64,000 bases of DNA. It comes from Orbilia blumenaviensis. Lineage: Eukaryota > Ascomycota > Orbiliomycetes > Orbiliales > Orbiliaceae. Shown piece after piece: positions 45,902 to 58,267 of the stretch. The stretch's first letter is position 1. Every line of letters starts with the position of its first letter. Location: the NCBI GenBank assembly GCA_036872755.1, contig JAVHNS010000002.1:2604001-2668000 (forward strand). The letters are read 5' to 3'. A program made the position numbers and the translations under genes. The notes under the pieces were generated by a model. The model did no database searches and had not been told where the DNA came from. It saw only the letters and a program-made list of their open reading frames with translations.

Positions 45902-48900
45902 ATGGCAGTGCCACAGTACCAGCATGTGGTGCCGCCGCCGGAAGACAGAGGGAGAGAGAAAGATAGAGATTCTGAGGATAACCTAGGAGATGCTATAGAA
46001 GAAGAAGGGTCTGATAAGGAAATGGTTGACATTACCGCAGAAGCTGGCGATGCAACTGCTACTTCCCCTCTGAAAAGGAAACGGAGACGTAGTCGAAAGG
46101 GGATGGATAAGAAATACGAGTGCACACATCCCGGCTGCGGAAAGTCGTACTCAAGAGCTGAGCATCTGTATCGACATCAGCTGAATCGTAAGTTTTGGCT
46201 CCCGCCGATGCCTGTAGCTGTATACGAGTATACACCTGATTTCCTAGTGTAGTGTCTAATCTTTGAATTCATGTTCCAGATGAGCCGAAGCAAATATACC
46301 ATTGCAGCTATCCAGACTGCACCCGTTCGTTTGTGCGACAGGACCTATGTCTGAGGCATCAGGAACGACACACCAACCGAGGATCCCAACTTCAGCGGAA
46401 AGATATGATGCAAAACTCGAACGGGCCTGTTATCAAACAAGAACGGAAAAACTCGATCTTCAAAGCCTCAGCCTCACCAGATGCCGCAAATGCCATTCTG
46501 AAGGACGAGATCCCATCACCGAGTCTTGCTGTCAAGACTGCAATATCGCCTAGCACGATGTCGGGTTCGAGTTCCTCCAGCAAACAGGCCGACCCGAAAG
46601 CCAAAGCTCGGAAACCAGTGATCCATGACACAAGCAATTCGAGAATGCGCAACGAACAACGCCCAGGTGGTACAGTGATGTCTCCAACCATGGCGGGCGC
46701 CCGACGCGGTAGTATAGATCTTTCAAGGAAACCCGACACTGGATCCCAAGGACAATTTGCCGGGATGGGCGTGTTAAGTAACCAGGCAACGGCGAATCCT
46801 AACGGTAGCTATAATAGACCAAAACTTCAGACTAACATCACGGCACCCAACATTGTTGGCCTTTCGATTCAGTCACCTTACGGCCCGCAAACCCCCCACT
46901 CTGCGAATCCATATATGGCCTCACCGCAACAGCGACAGGCACAACAATGTCAAACCCCCACTGAGAGTACTAATAGTAACTACAATTCTGGACATATACT
47001 CCATAATGGGTATATTCCACAAAATGCCTTTCAGCCGTTTTCCTTGCCGCCACCTTCCTATCAGACCATGGCGCAGACTCCAGCTGGTCAAAACTTTGGT
47101 GTAACATCGCCCCCAGCAAGTAACAACTCCGCAGATCACAATGTAGGAAATGCTACCACAGCTGCCAGCAATATGACACAAGCTGTGGTCGATCCAACCC
47201 AATTTTCAGTCCCAGTTTTTGGCGGGGACAGTTACAACCGATCACCTTTCATGATTACCGATGATTTCGCGGCTTGGTTGTTTGAAGACTCAGGATTTGG
47301 TTTCTCGCAAGCGGGCCGTTCTGCTAACCTGGCCGCTTCTTTCCTTGATGGATCTAATCCTTTCCTCAGTGGCTTGTACCTTGGAGATCCAGCATTTCCC
47401 GCGCAGCAGAACATCTATGGGACTCCATACCATCACCCTATGTCTGTACCAAGCATCCTCGCCCCTCCTTCGCCTCCACAAGAATCTCTACTATCAGAGG
47501 ATAAACGTCAAGATCTCGTCGAAGTAGTTGGCAATTATCCGGCAATCCCCAGCCACTGCACTTCACACTTTGCATCCATCCGGGATCTCCTTGCTGGGAA
47601 CGGGGAAGACGACGATGTGTTTGGCTTGAATACTTTGCAGATGTACATCTCGCTTTTCTGGCAGCATTTCCATCCACAACTTCCAATCCTTCACAAGCCA
47701 ACCTTCGCTGCAGACAAAACTGAGAATATCCTCCTCCTCGCGATAATCGCAATTGGTGCTGCCTGTGTTGATCGGATCGCGCTCCCAGAATTGTCAGCCG
47801 CTGCAGCAGACTTGTCATGTATTTTGGCAATGAATCTACGATGGCAGATATTCGATCACGCAGATTTCCGTCCTCCAGCCAAGTTGTGGATCTTTCAGGC
47901 ATTGATTCTTCTTGAAACCCACGAGAAGATGTACTCCACTAGGCAGCTTCACGAAAGAGCACATATTCACCATGCCACAACTCTCACGCTTATGCGCAGA
48001 GGTAGTTCTTTGCAAGGGCGATGTGCACTCGATTCCCCACCAAGCGTCAAAGATGATAAGACGAGCTCAGGCCATGGCTCAGGCGCTGCGACGCCAGATG
48101 AATGGTGGAATCACTGGATCGTTAGCGAAGCTACTAAACGAGCTGCATTTGCGGCGTTTGTGCTCGACTCGGTACACGCAACTATGTTCGGACATTCAGC
48201 TGTTATGGTAGCCCACGAAATGAGGCTCGCTCTTCCATGCGACGAAGCACTCTGGACCGCAACCTCCTCAGCTGAAGTTGGTCGCCTGAAGCAGGCGCTG
48301 TACAATAATGGAGTCAAGCCAACAATGTTCTTGGAAGGATTGAAGAGAACGCTCAACGGCCAAACAGTCCGAACGAACTCGTTTGGAAGGACTATAATCA
48401 TGTCTGGGTTATTGAGTGTGAGCTGGCACATGAACCAACGAGACCTCCAAGTCAACTCGCTGGGTGTTGCTTCGGCTCTAGGAGGGAAGGACAAGTGGAG
48501 AGGCGCGCTAACCAGGGCATTCGATCTATGGCGGTCAGATTTTGACAAATCACTCCAATCCAAGATCCCGGTCGCAGAACGAGGAACCCACGACGATCCA
48601 AACTTCTACATTCCAAATCATGACGATCCAGAACACGACAATATCTTTGAATCACGAACCGTTTTGCATCATCTCGCCCACATGGCAATGCACGTTGATA
48701 TCGTCGATCTGCAAATCTACGCTGGAGCAAAGCGTTTGTTGGGCAGGTCGATCGGAGGAAACGATTCAACTCTGGCCTCGAAGAGAATGAAAGATTGGGC
48801 TAACACTGCCAGAGCCAGGGACGCTGTTTATTATGCGCTTCAATTCCTGAGGCAAGTTCTGTTACCTGCAGTGCCAATAATTCCAGGTGAAGACAGTGCA

Positions 48901-49275
48901 TCTGCCGCTACCCTTTACGTTGCACGAGACGACTACCTACTTAATAGGCCATGGGTACTATACTTTGCGACCCTTGTTGTTTGGGCATACGGCGTTGCTC
49001 TCGACGGACCGCTCCAGGAGCCCATATACGTCCCACAAACATCACAAGAGAAGCATCGTGATATGCGGAACTACCTTGTTCGTGTAGGACACCGAGGATC
49101 GCCTGATGAACTTTCCGAGATTGTTGACCGCAACCGCAATCTTGGTCTCCTTCTTGTCCTGCAAAAAATGTTCGGTGAGATGAGATGGGAACTGCTACAG
49201 GAAGCCTCCAAACTCCTCGGGCAATGCATCGAAATCTCAAAGGGTATCATCCCACCCGCCAAAATCAAAATTTAA
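45902..49275 (+). CDS. C2H2 zinc-finger transcription factor with fungal regulatory domain
   Basis: Two exons: 45902-46187 and 46280-49275, 1,093 residues. Two adjacent C2H2 fingers lie at about residues 72-96 (Cys74, Cys79, His92, His96) and 102-126 (Cys104, Cys109, His122, His126); the intron sits at the last His of finger 1. A basic segment KRKRRRSRKG (58-67) just before them is a likely nuclear signal. Residues 130-500 are Ser/Pro/Gln/Asn-rich and disordered. From about residue 540 the sequence fits the fungal-specific transcription factor domain (PF04082): LQMYISLFWQHFHPQLPILH, LLLAIIAIGAACVDR and LWIFQALILLETHEKMYST. The layout resembles fungal Klf1/Adr1-type regulators; targets are unknown. 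The gene is near but not obviously part of the siderophore locus. Confidence 0.93.
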
Positions 49276-50265
49276 AATCATCAACGAATCAAGAATTATC
49301 CTTTTAACTCCACTTCGCGTATCTATATTTTAAGTTTTTACGTCATGGTTTAATGCTTTTCCTTTCAATACCTTTCTGGGCGGTCGGAGCTTTGCGTGGG
49401 CGGCTTCTATTAGCTTCTGTCATATTTCTTTTCCTTTTTTTTCTCTTCTAAAGCCAAGCCAGTTTCAACATTTGGGGACTTTTCACAAGGGTTTCTGGGG
49501 TGTTTATATCTAGCGGTCATCTCAAAAGGAAATTTTACCCACCAGCATATTTCGAAATTTTCCAACTATACCACCCCTACATTTCATGCATTTGAGTTGG
49601 CTTTTTGTGATTCTGTTTCTCCTTTTTTTCTCTCTCTCGAGCATCTGGTTTTGTTTTGAGATACCGTGAGGCAGGATTCTTCTGGAAAATCCTTTTTATT
49701 TTACTTTTTTGTTTCGAAGTGTGCATATTGTTGACTTGCATTTTCACGCGACGTTCACGATTTTTGATAGCGGATGATGGGAATGCACGGGTCTTTATAT
49801 TTTGCGTTTAAATTTACATAGCATACCTTATATATTTTATTGTTTAAATCTTATAACCGTTTCTCTGTCTTTGCACAATCTGAAAAAGAAACAGCTCTCT
49901 TGCTGGTTATTTACTTGAGTACACAAAGTTAGAGTATATACCCTCTTGTACGGCTGGTTGTGTTCAAATTGCTACTTGAAATTTTCTGGTTGTTTTAGAT
50001 GCCAGCATTGTTAATATCGTTCGCTGACAACTTATAATCCCTCTACCCACCCTTCTATAATACTATATGCTCATATGCTCATATCTCTGTTTTTATCTAC
50101 TATTAAGGGAGAGTTTATAGCCAAAAGAATAACTTTGTCCCTTTTCACTCTAGTTTCCATGCCGATATCCCAAAGCGAAGCCACTTTCACAAAGCGCATT
50201 GTATTTTAAGTCCAGAAAGTGAACACCTAAAGTTTTTAAATGTTTTTTTTCTTTCAAAAAGTAAG
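49276..50265. other. 3' region of the transcription factor and tRNA flank
   Basis: AT- and pyrimidine-rich, no gene seen. Probably includes a long 3' UTR. A T-run on the minus strand at 50256-50260 serves the tRNA. Confidence 0.5.
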
Positions 50266-50338
50266 CTCTCGAACGGGAAGTCGAACCCCGGTCTCCCGCG
50301 CGACAGGCGGGTATCTTAAACCGTTGGACGGTTCGAGA
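50266..50338 (-). tRNA. tRNA-Asp (anticodon GTC)
   Basis: The reverse complement folds as a 73-nt cloverleaf. The acceptor stem is TCTCGAA pairing with TTCGAGA, with G as discriminator. The anticodon stem CCCGC/GCGGG encloses the loop CTGTCGC, anticodon GTC. The T arm has GGTTCGACT. There is no intron and no encoded CCA. Five T on the transcribed strand begin five bases after the end (50256-50260) and would terminate Pol III. Confidence 0.95.
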
Positions 50339-51360
50339 TGATGTTTTTTGGTCTTGAACAGAGTTTCAGGAGTGGGGATCGGGCTATATCAATACCCTGG
50401 ACAATGGAAAGGCAGAGGATTCCGAATGTCTCCTGCCGCCGCGCCACAAGTCGGTGGCCTAGCCTGGTAAACTGATTTCTCCGACCCGACGACCCAGAAA
50501 TGGTATGGTTTAGTTAAAATATTCCACGTACCCACAGAGTTCCTCAAGTCCGAAATGAAAAATGTCAAATAGTGGATATAATCGATGAATAAGCTAGCGA
50601 CATGGCGTGATTTTGACACCAAAATAAATGGGGAAAAAATTATCGTGTTGCCGATGTTGTATTCTTTGAGACTAGTCTCATCACAATTACAACGTCAACA
50701 CATTTAACTTTTGTGACATATCATATGATCGGGATAGGAATCATGACATTTCGGATTTGTGGGTGGCCTTGATTTTCTTCATAAGCAAATAAATTGTTGC
50801 GTCAAAGCCTTTATTATCAGAGTTTTAGTAGAATGTGGAGTGTGATATCAATTATACGTATAGAAACCAATATGGATGGTTAGCTACTTGACTCAGTGGC
50901 GGCTGGCAGCCTAGGCTGGGATCCGAGTTCCTAACATCCTCTAAATTATAAAATATAAAATTCATTTATGCACACTTCATGGACTGACGTCATGCGATAC
51001 GCCACATATATGTAACCAGTTCTTCGGAATATCTAGCCGCAGCCAGACTTCATAACATCCAACCTGCTAGTTGTAGATTTTGTAAACAAGTATTTTGGCA
51101 ACCACCGATGAAGGACGTTAAGATATTCGGTTTTATTTTTTGACAGACTATGGACCAGCTCAAGCTATGGATCGCTCCATCAATTTTATACTGTACAGCT
51201 CTGTAACGATATATGCAATATCCTATGATGCGCGTGAGTTTATAATCGCTGTGCTCAGTATTCATCGATACCATACTAGCATACCCCCCACTCCTAGGCC
51301 TATTCTTCCCATATTTAAAACTTTTTTTAGCCAAGGATCTAGGATCCCCACTCCAGAATC
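50339..51360. other. Gene-free AT-rich region
   Basis: No supportable gene or repeat seen. Confidence 0.5.
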
Positions 51361-51889
51361 ATGCGTAGTATATTACTGTTGAAGAGGGTGCCCTGTCCGA
51401 ACTTTCCGGCGCTGAAGCCGCGCCACCCTGCAGCACTTCCGGTTTTGCTAAAGAACGAGCGTCCGGTGCACCCTCCGCGAACGAGAGAGTTCTCGGGTCC
51501 ACGGAGCCCTTCTGTCGTGATACACTTGGGCTCGGGCTCGGGGGGACAGGTGCACACAAATTCGAGCTTCTGGGCAGGGAATATCCCTAGATATGCATGC
51601 GTCAGCCTCAAAGTCACGACCCGCTTAAACTACCCGAACGAGACCCGCGCGCTCATATCGAACTCACCACACGCCTTTCAAGGCCATACGTTGACTGTCC
51701 ACTCCTACAGCGCGGCCCTACGAAGTATAGGTAAGCACCTTCACTTACTTGTGAGGGTATAGATATCGTAATATAAACAAGTAGTTATTGACCGATTGTG
51801 AGAGCTCGAAGGGATTGGGTTATTGTGATGATTTTGCAGCTTTGACAATCGAACCATACATTTGTAAAGGTCGAAATTTATATTTCTGA
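51361..51889 (+). CDS. Doubtful small hypothetical protein in a GC-rich island
   Basis: A possible two-exon model: 51361-51730 and 51840-51889, 139 residues. I recognise no domain. The frame from 51361 is open across a block that is clearly more GC-rich than the surrounding AT-rich DNA, and it ends at a good donor (G|GTAAGC at 51731) with an acceptor TTTTGCAG at 51839 that keeps the frame to a stop at 51887. The opposite strand is also open for about 90 codons, so strand is uncertain. It may equally be a decayed fragment of a transferred or duplicated gene. Confidence 0.25.
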
Positions 51890-53119
51890 ATGCATGTCTG
51901 GATATACAAAACTTTTGCAGCCGCATGATGCCTAGCCGACAGGGGATCTACATTGGAGTCGTACACATATGTGTGTGTGTGTGTGAATGTATGCACCATA
52001 ATCTAGTGCATTATCTTTTCGAGATGATCGTATTGCACCAATTGATTGAGTCTAACGAATTCCTAATATATATTTTTTTAGCTATAAAAAAATATATAGA
52101 TTTAAAAATGGGATATATAGCGCATGCTACTTCCTGCCTAAAAATCGGCTAAATTGTATAAGTAGCTAGGAAACGTGAAGTTTAAAATACAAATGCACAC
52201 ACAAATATATACATCGATATTTATCCGAATACTTTACACACTAATCCAAAGGTCCCGCAGAGATTATTAAGTACTTAAGTACTATGCTCGACTTTGTGAT
52301 TTCAGTTAAGTTAGGGGTGTTCTTGAATCTACCGGCTCTGCTCTTATAGCGGCTAGCTTCGATGAGAGCAAGTTATATTTTAGACCTTAATGATACCGAG
52401 GTAATCGACGCCAATCATCCCAACAACTCTAAATGATATTTTGGTTGATAGATACAAAAGTGTTTGGTGACAAGGAACTTGCGAATTCTGGAAACTTCTG
52501 CCCGCCATCTAACACTAACGTGGAAAGGAATGAACGCTCTCTCAACTTCCAGTGTATACATAATATAAACCTCCAAAAGAAAAGACGAACGGATAGAAAA
52601 TAAGAACAGAAACTGTAAGGACAGTGTATGAGTGATATATATTGCTTGGCATCGATGAACCGTGGTGGAAGCAGAAAACCCAAAGGAATGTATATTCGTA
52701 AACATGTCATTAAGCCAACATATTTCCCAGCATTTGAGTGTCTTTTATTTATCGAAAAGGGGAGTCGTAACAACGATGAGGAAGCCTTTTTAATTTTTTT
52801 TTTAAGATCCGGTAAAAGAGAGGAACACTTTTTTTTTTTTATAAGGGACCGAAAAGAAAATTCATCAACATCATGTACAAATACGAGAGGCCGGGTCACG
52901 AAGAAATTGGTATGTATAGCAATACCGGGGTGTTTCCCACCAAAGAAACAGATTTGGATATGTAAAGTTGAAACACAAATACAATGCCTTCAGTCGTAAT
53001 ACGAAGGTGGGGGTATATAAGTCCCAAGGAAGAAAATGAAATGAAAAAGGTCCTACTCCGAAAACACCAGTCCTCCAAGTCAAGGATTAAAAACTCATCT
53101 CATGCCTCTGAGTAACACA
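51890..53119. other. Gene-free AT-rich region
   Basis: No supportable gene. It has a short GT dinucleotide run at 51968-51984 and A/T homopolymers at 52793-52803 and 52830-52842. The right end is the 3' flank of the next gene. Confidence 0.5.
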
Positions 53120-53587
53120 CTAATCCGCGTCCTTCATCGATATAGCTGTGAGCATTGCGTAAAGCATGAATATGATCATGAACATGACAATACCCGAAGG
53201 CAGGTCTGGCGCAATACCCACGTTGGCGGACATAGTTGTAACTCTCCGTGTTAGTGTCCTTTCAAGCTCTTGGGGTTCCGGCTCCGGTTCCGAGATGGCG
53301 GACTTTTTGTTGAACTCTGAACCAGATACGGGAGCTGGATCGATCTCTATCTTTATTGACCGTTCTTCTTCTGAAGGAGATCGTTTCTGAGAGGCACCAA
53401 CTTTAGGCAGTGAGATGGGTTTTGGCGATGAGACAAGGTTTTTGGCTAACTCGAGGAGTTTCGATAGCGATGCAAGATCCCGTTGGCCGACACCAAGCTC
53501 ACGTACTGGCATCGGGAGGATGGGGAGAGATGTAGCTTGGAATGCCAGTGTGGCGACAGCAATAGCGAAGTATTTTGTGAAGCGCAT
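53120..53587 (-). CDS. Small secretory-pathway protein with C-terminal hydrophobic helix
   Basis: Single exon, 155 residues. The start at 53587 was chosen because it opens straight into a signal peptide (MRFTKYFAIAVATLAFQATS); the longer upstream frame reads through what looks like leader. The mature region (about 20-125) is hydrophilic, rich in Ser, Pro, Lys and Glu, with SEPEPEPQELERTLTRR near its end; dibasic RR and KR could be Kex2 sites. A hydrophobic helix (about 131-150, GIVMFMIIFMLYAMLTAIS) ends six residues before the C-terminus. It is either a small type I membrane protein or a GPI-anchor-like precursor. No family recognised. Confidence 0.65.
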   Translation of the reverse strand: MRFTKYFAIAVATLAFQATSLPILPMPVRELGVGQRDLASLSKLLELAKNLVSSPKPISLPKVGASQKRSPSEEERSIKIEIDPAPVSGSEFNKKSAISEPEPEPQELERTLTRRVTTMSANVGIAPDLPSGIVMFMIIFMLYAMLTAISMKDAD

Positions 53588-55398
53588 CTTGTCTATGGTA
53601 ATAATATATAGACGATTGATACGTAATGAATATGGCTTGTGGTATTTTGAGGTCGGTATTTGGTGTTTATTCGAAAATCGTACCAATATCGATCGAAATA
53701 TCTCTCCGTTGAATCTTGGAAGACTGTTTTGAAGGACTAGACGCAAAAAGAATGCAATACAAGCTGGCTAGCAGCTATTCGGGAGACCAGTCCACAGATA
53801 TTAAAACAGGAAAGAGACTGAAGGAAAGTTGTGTGGTGAAGAAACTACCAAAAGGCACAGCCCAAGAAACGAATGTCGAACGCTAATGAAAGAAAAGGCC
53901 CGGCCTGAGGAAAGGAAAGGAAAGGAAAGAGTAGGAAGGTGCCCAAGATCCAGTGGGCTGGGCGGTTATGATATACTGGCTGTGCTACGGCCCATGGTCT
54001 TTCTGTCACAGAAGGAATGGGTTAGCGCTTGGACTGACTGTGGCATGACGTTCTGAGGTTTCCGATCAACACATTTTTGTACGTTGGTCGAAGGAGAAAC
54101 ATGCCCGGGTGTGCTGAGGGTCACCAGATAGTGCTGTCCATTATGATCTCAACGTCAGGATTCCGGTGCACCATTAGCAGGTAAATTGTGTTAAGACCTC
54201 CTGAGTACTTGTTTCTACACGAAAGGGAAACATGCACGGCCACCTACCAAAAAACTGCCCACAATCTTAAGGTCGTACAGAGCATGTGAGCAATTCTTCT
54301 GCAACAATGTACCCTTCAATAGACCCACCAGCTCGCAGACTGCGACATTCAACGTTCCCAGGAGTTCGGAGCGGTAGGCGTTCTCGAACAGCGATAACCG
54401 AGTCCGCAGCACAAACTCGCAGCCATTAAGCTCTTCCAAGATCATTTTGAGCAGTGTACGAGGGGTTTAAGATACCGCCGATGTTTGAGGCTGGTTCACC
54501 TGTGGTTCGTTTGACGTTTCACAGGCGTTGTCGACTGGGGTATCGATTTCCCTTTTGGGAATGGCCTGGCCTAATGCGACAGCTTGGCGGAGTCAACACA
54601 TTTTTGGTGTGCTAAATTCGTTTCAATTCGGCGTGGAAACACTCTGCCTTGGTGATTTTGCACCTTTTGTTTCATGCGATCCTGCGATCGAGCATAGGAC
54701 TTGTTTTTGCGATAGTCGGACGTAGCCGATCGAAGTTTGGCATTGTGGAGATAGGATCGAAATAGAATCGAAGACACCGGGAGGCGGTACTGTCAAATCT
54801 GCGGCTAGGCAACTCTTGCCCAAATTTTCAAATTGCATCTCGCGAGCCTGAATTGAAGATTAAAATAAAGGTAGGAAAGCTGTAAATGCTCCAGCTTCGG
54901 AAGGAAAAGGGAGAGAGAGATTGCTTCCTTATCCTGCACCCTATGTCATCCGAAAATTTTTTCAAAACCCTTGGGTCGATCCATTATCGTATTTTCCTAT
55001 AGCGGCCCTAGGCTAGAAACTAAAAAGCAGGCTAGCAACCCAGTACTCCGGGGTATCTATCGTAAACACTATCTTCACGAACTCGATCAAGGGGCAAGGG
55101 TTTAAAGGCAAGCCAAAATCGAAATGGTTTGTTTTTTGTATATACAATCTGGTATAGTTATTGCGTAAAACGAAACGGGCTATATACAGAACGGTTACCC
55201 TGGAGCGGCTGCTCTAGCTACAAAATAGCTCGTACAGTTCTCATTATGGTATCAACCGAGTGCCCAAGATCGCGACAAAATAATATACATGTAACAAAGG
55301 AAAATAAATTCGCTACCAAATGTGAGGGGCCAGCTGAGTAAAGATACTATTTACAATTTCCTCAGCCAGCCCTTGTTAGAAGTAGCCAGATGGCTACT
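53588..55398. other. Gene-free region
   Basis: No supportable gene. It includes a short AAGGA tandem at 53912-53930. Open frames here are short and featureless. Confidence 0.5.
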
Positions 55399-56085
55399 CT
55401 AGCACCTACGCCAGCTGAGGGCCAAGATCTGGGTGAACTTGCCGTCGATGGAGTCGGTAGTGAGGAGACCAGGCTTGCTCATGTCGCCAGTGACACGGAC
55501 TTGGGAGTTGATGTTAAGCATACCATCAATTCCGCATGGGGACCAGACGTTAGAGGTTTGGTCGACGTTGTCGGTGAGGCTATAGTCAGAGCTGTATGGG
55601 CCGTTGAATGGAGTCTGGGTGCTGGTCTGGCGGGTGTCGCCGGAGAAGTAGTAGGTGGACTTCTGGAGACCTTGCTGGCCCCTCTGGAGGTTGGCGTATC
55701 CGCGGTAGGTGGCGGAGAAGATGCTGTATTGCCATCCGGCTGGGTAGCGGAGGTGGACATTCAACTGGCAGTTCTTGCGGCTCTCAGTGGCTGGGACACC
55801 AGGACCGACAGAGGCGACATATTGATCGAAGATCAAAGTGAAAGTGGATCGATCGCTGGAGATCTGCTGGGCAACACTGCCAGCGGGGCAGCCTACGATG
55901 TTGATGTTAGCATTTTGAAAACGATTTTTAGGGTTATACATCACAAGTAGAAGAAACGTACCAGTTCCACCGGTGGTGATTCCCTGAACCCAGACGGTCT
56001 TTGGGTCTGGGCCGACCTGGCCGGCTGGGGCAGCAGAGACAAGAGCGAGGAGGGAAGTGGCAATGACGGTAGCGGAGAACTTCAT
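55399..56085 (-). CDS. Secreted DUF4360 domain protein
   Basis: Two exons: 56085-55962 and 55892-55399, 205 residues. An N-terminal signal peptide (MKFSATVIATSLLALVSAAP) is followed by a DUF4360 domain. Its hallmarks are clear: TTGGTGCPAGSVAQQISSDR across the intron, STFTLIFDQYVASVGPGVPA, TESRKNCQLNVHLRYPAGWQ and YSIFSATYRGYANLQRG. Cysteines CPAG, KNC and the C-terminal SPCG and RRC probably form disulphides. The biochemical role of DUF4360 is not established; members are secreted and common in plant-associated and saprotrophic fungi. The 69-bp intron is open in one frame but breaks the GCPAG motif if retained, so it is real. Promoter region is AT-rich with no neighbour nearby. Confidence 0.93.
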   Translation of the reverse strand: MKFSATVIATSLLALVSAAPAGQVGPDPKTVWVQGITTGGTGTFLLLVMYNPKNRFQNANINIVGCPAGSVAQQISSDRSTFTLIFDQYVASVGPGVPATESRKNCQLNVHLRYPAGWQYSIFSATYRGYANLQRGQQGLQKSTYYFSGDTRQTSTQTPFNGPYSSDYSLTDNVDQTSNVWSPCGIDGMLNINSQVRVTGDMSKPGLLTTDSIDGKFTQILALSWRRC

Positions 56086-58267
56086 TTTGAATGATTGCTG
56101 ATATTCGAATTAAACTAATAAATCGATCGAATTGACTAAATCGAAGTATCAAAAAGATAACCTGAGAAGATAGTTGTTATATAAGATGCTGCTGATCCAC
56201 TGATTGTGTCTGTAGAATTAATTTGTCAAGGAAGTGATCTGCCAGGGCCTTTTATAGACCTCTTGAGCCTACCCAACTCCGCCAAATTCCAGCAAAGGCG
56301 TCCTAGAAACATCGCGAAATTCGATTTTGGTAGCTGCTGATAGCATGCATGTCGCCCATTAGCCCCTCTGTGTGTGCAACCTAATTAATCCTGGTGGTGT
56401 CCATAGGTGGAAGTTGTGAACTACTGGGTCTCCAGCCAAGAGAGTAGACGTCCCTGAACCGCAGGCAACGGTATGCAGAATGCTGGCCGATTTCCGATTA
56501 AACACATGGTCCTGCTTGCTAATGCATAGCTTGCCGCTCCAGTGGCGACCGATTCCATGATTCGGATTTCCTTCTAGACAAGCTGAGCATCAACAGCCTT
56601 CCTGATAAATGCTAAAGCTTGCTATTAATTACAATAGCACAATGGCCACCGGATCTAGATAATCAGTCCGGTGGGACAAAAATGCAAACCCAATAAACCG
56701 ATTGACCCCGAAAACACCTGACAGGAGCTGGGGTAAGTACAGCATGCTTGGGACTCGACCAGCTGGCTCAGACATGCATGTATGCTTGCGAGGCCGTCAG
56801 TTAGGTGGAAAGGGGTCGTGAAGCAAAGAGCCATTCCCTTGTGTACCCGCCCCCTGCTTCTCGCCAAACAGGCATGTCGAAAGCCGAGTACGAAACGGCA
56901 TTCAGCTTTAACTCATGAGCATCTAGAACTATCACTCCTAAGAGGTATTATTCAGCTGAGGAACCCCCATTGGTTAACCTTTGCAAATTTGTCAAAGTGC
57001 ATTGTAGCGCTAAAGGTCGCAATACGATTGATATGCTTGGCATTAGGATGCCCGGCCGATGATTAGTGCCTAAATAGATACTAGAAGTGACGATTTATCG
57101 ATTGGTCCAAGATATCAGGAAGATCGTTCCGTGATGTGTGCAAAGATCTGTACCTTGCTTGTATCTTCCCATCTTAGCAGGTCCCGCCCTTGTACGATAG
57201 TAGGCTGAAGCCAACAATTTGCAAAGCAGTCAACAGAAAGCTAATGGCATAACCTTGGGGTAACCCATTGTACTTTCTGGTGGGATTGCATTGTTCGGGT
57301 AGAATGTACCGCATGAATCCGATTTCTCGATTAAGAAAGCATCAGGTACAGCCTTACTGCACTTTGTGTTACTTTTCGCGTTGGCATCCCGTCAACATGT
57401 GCAGCGCGCTAACAGGTTGGAAGCGAAGCTAAAGCACGAGCCAAAGATGCATATGCATACTTGACACCCGAATTTCTTATTTTCGTGGATACCTCAGCCC
57501 GAAGACAGGAGCCATAGCTGGAGTAACTTGTCTTATAATATTGCCGACGGAAGCGGAGTATGGACTGATCATTTTACACACCGCAAGAACTGTGAATCAA
57601 GTGCCATCTATCTGTCGTCGAAACTCTCGAAGAGGAAGCTTCCATTTCCCTGGTTCGCTAAGACGCCTCATTCATGCGGCCTTCCTTCTTTGCTTTTAAT
57701 CTCCATAGCTCCAATAAAAATCTTCCTTGCTAGGCTAAAGCGAAGGTGCCAAAAAAAAAAAAAAAAAACGCTGCAACGACCAGGCCATCTGACTTCCTCG
57801 GGACTGGCTTTCTCCAGCTAGAGCAAGGCCCGTTGATAGGAGGGACCTCCACAATTGCACCATTAGATAGCTTCACCTTCCCTGCCGCTTATATGGAGGG
57901 TTTTTCACGTTTATTGCCTCACATTCTCAATCACGAAGATCCTTCCTTCTTTCCCCTTAACATACTGATTGATATGATGTCGCCTAACGATAACTGCAGA
58001 ATTTTTTCAAAATCAAAATCCCTACACTTGATACCACATCCCTATCCCAAACTGAGCAAGTGCTCAAGACCTTCGACAAGTATTAATGGAACAAACAATT
58101 TCCCTTATCCTAGCTTTTGATATGCTCCCGCATGAAACAGACAAGAACCGCGTTAGCAGAATGAAGACGCCAGATTGGTCCTAAAAGCGAACGCCAAAGG
58201 AAAGTACATGTACACACCACTATATGGTGCCTCTTAGCAATCGTTCCACAAGCCCGATACCAAAGAA
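56086..58267. other. Gene-free region
   Basis: About 2.2 kb with no supportable gene. An A19 tract lies at about 57750-57768. Confidence 0.5.

Noticed and set aside
52429..52899. 156-codon frame on the minus strand
   Set aside because: Lys/Phe-rich translation of A/T homopolymers; most likely 3' flank of the gene at 53120-53587.
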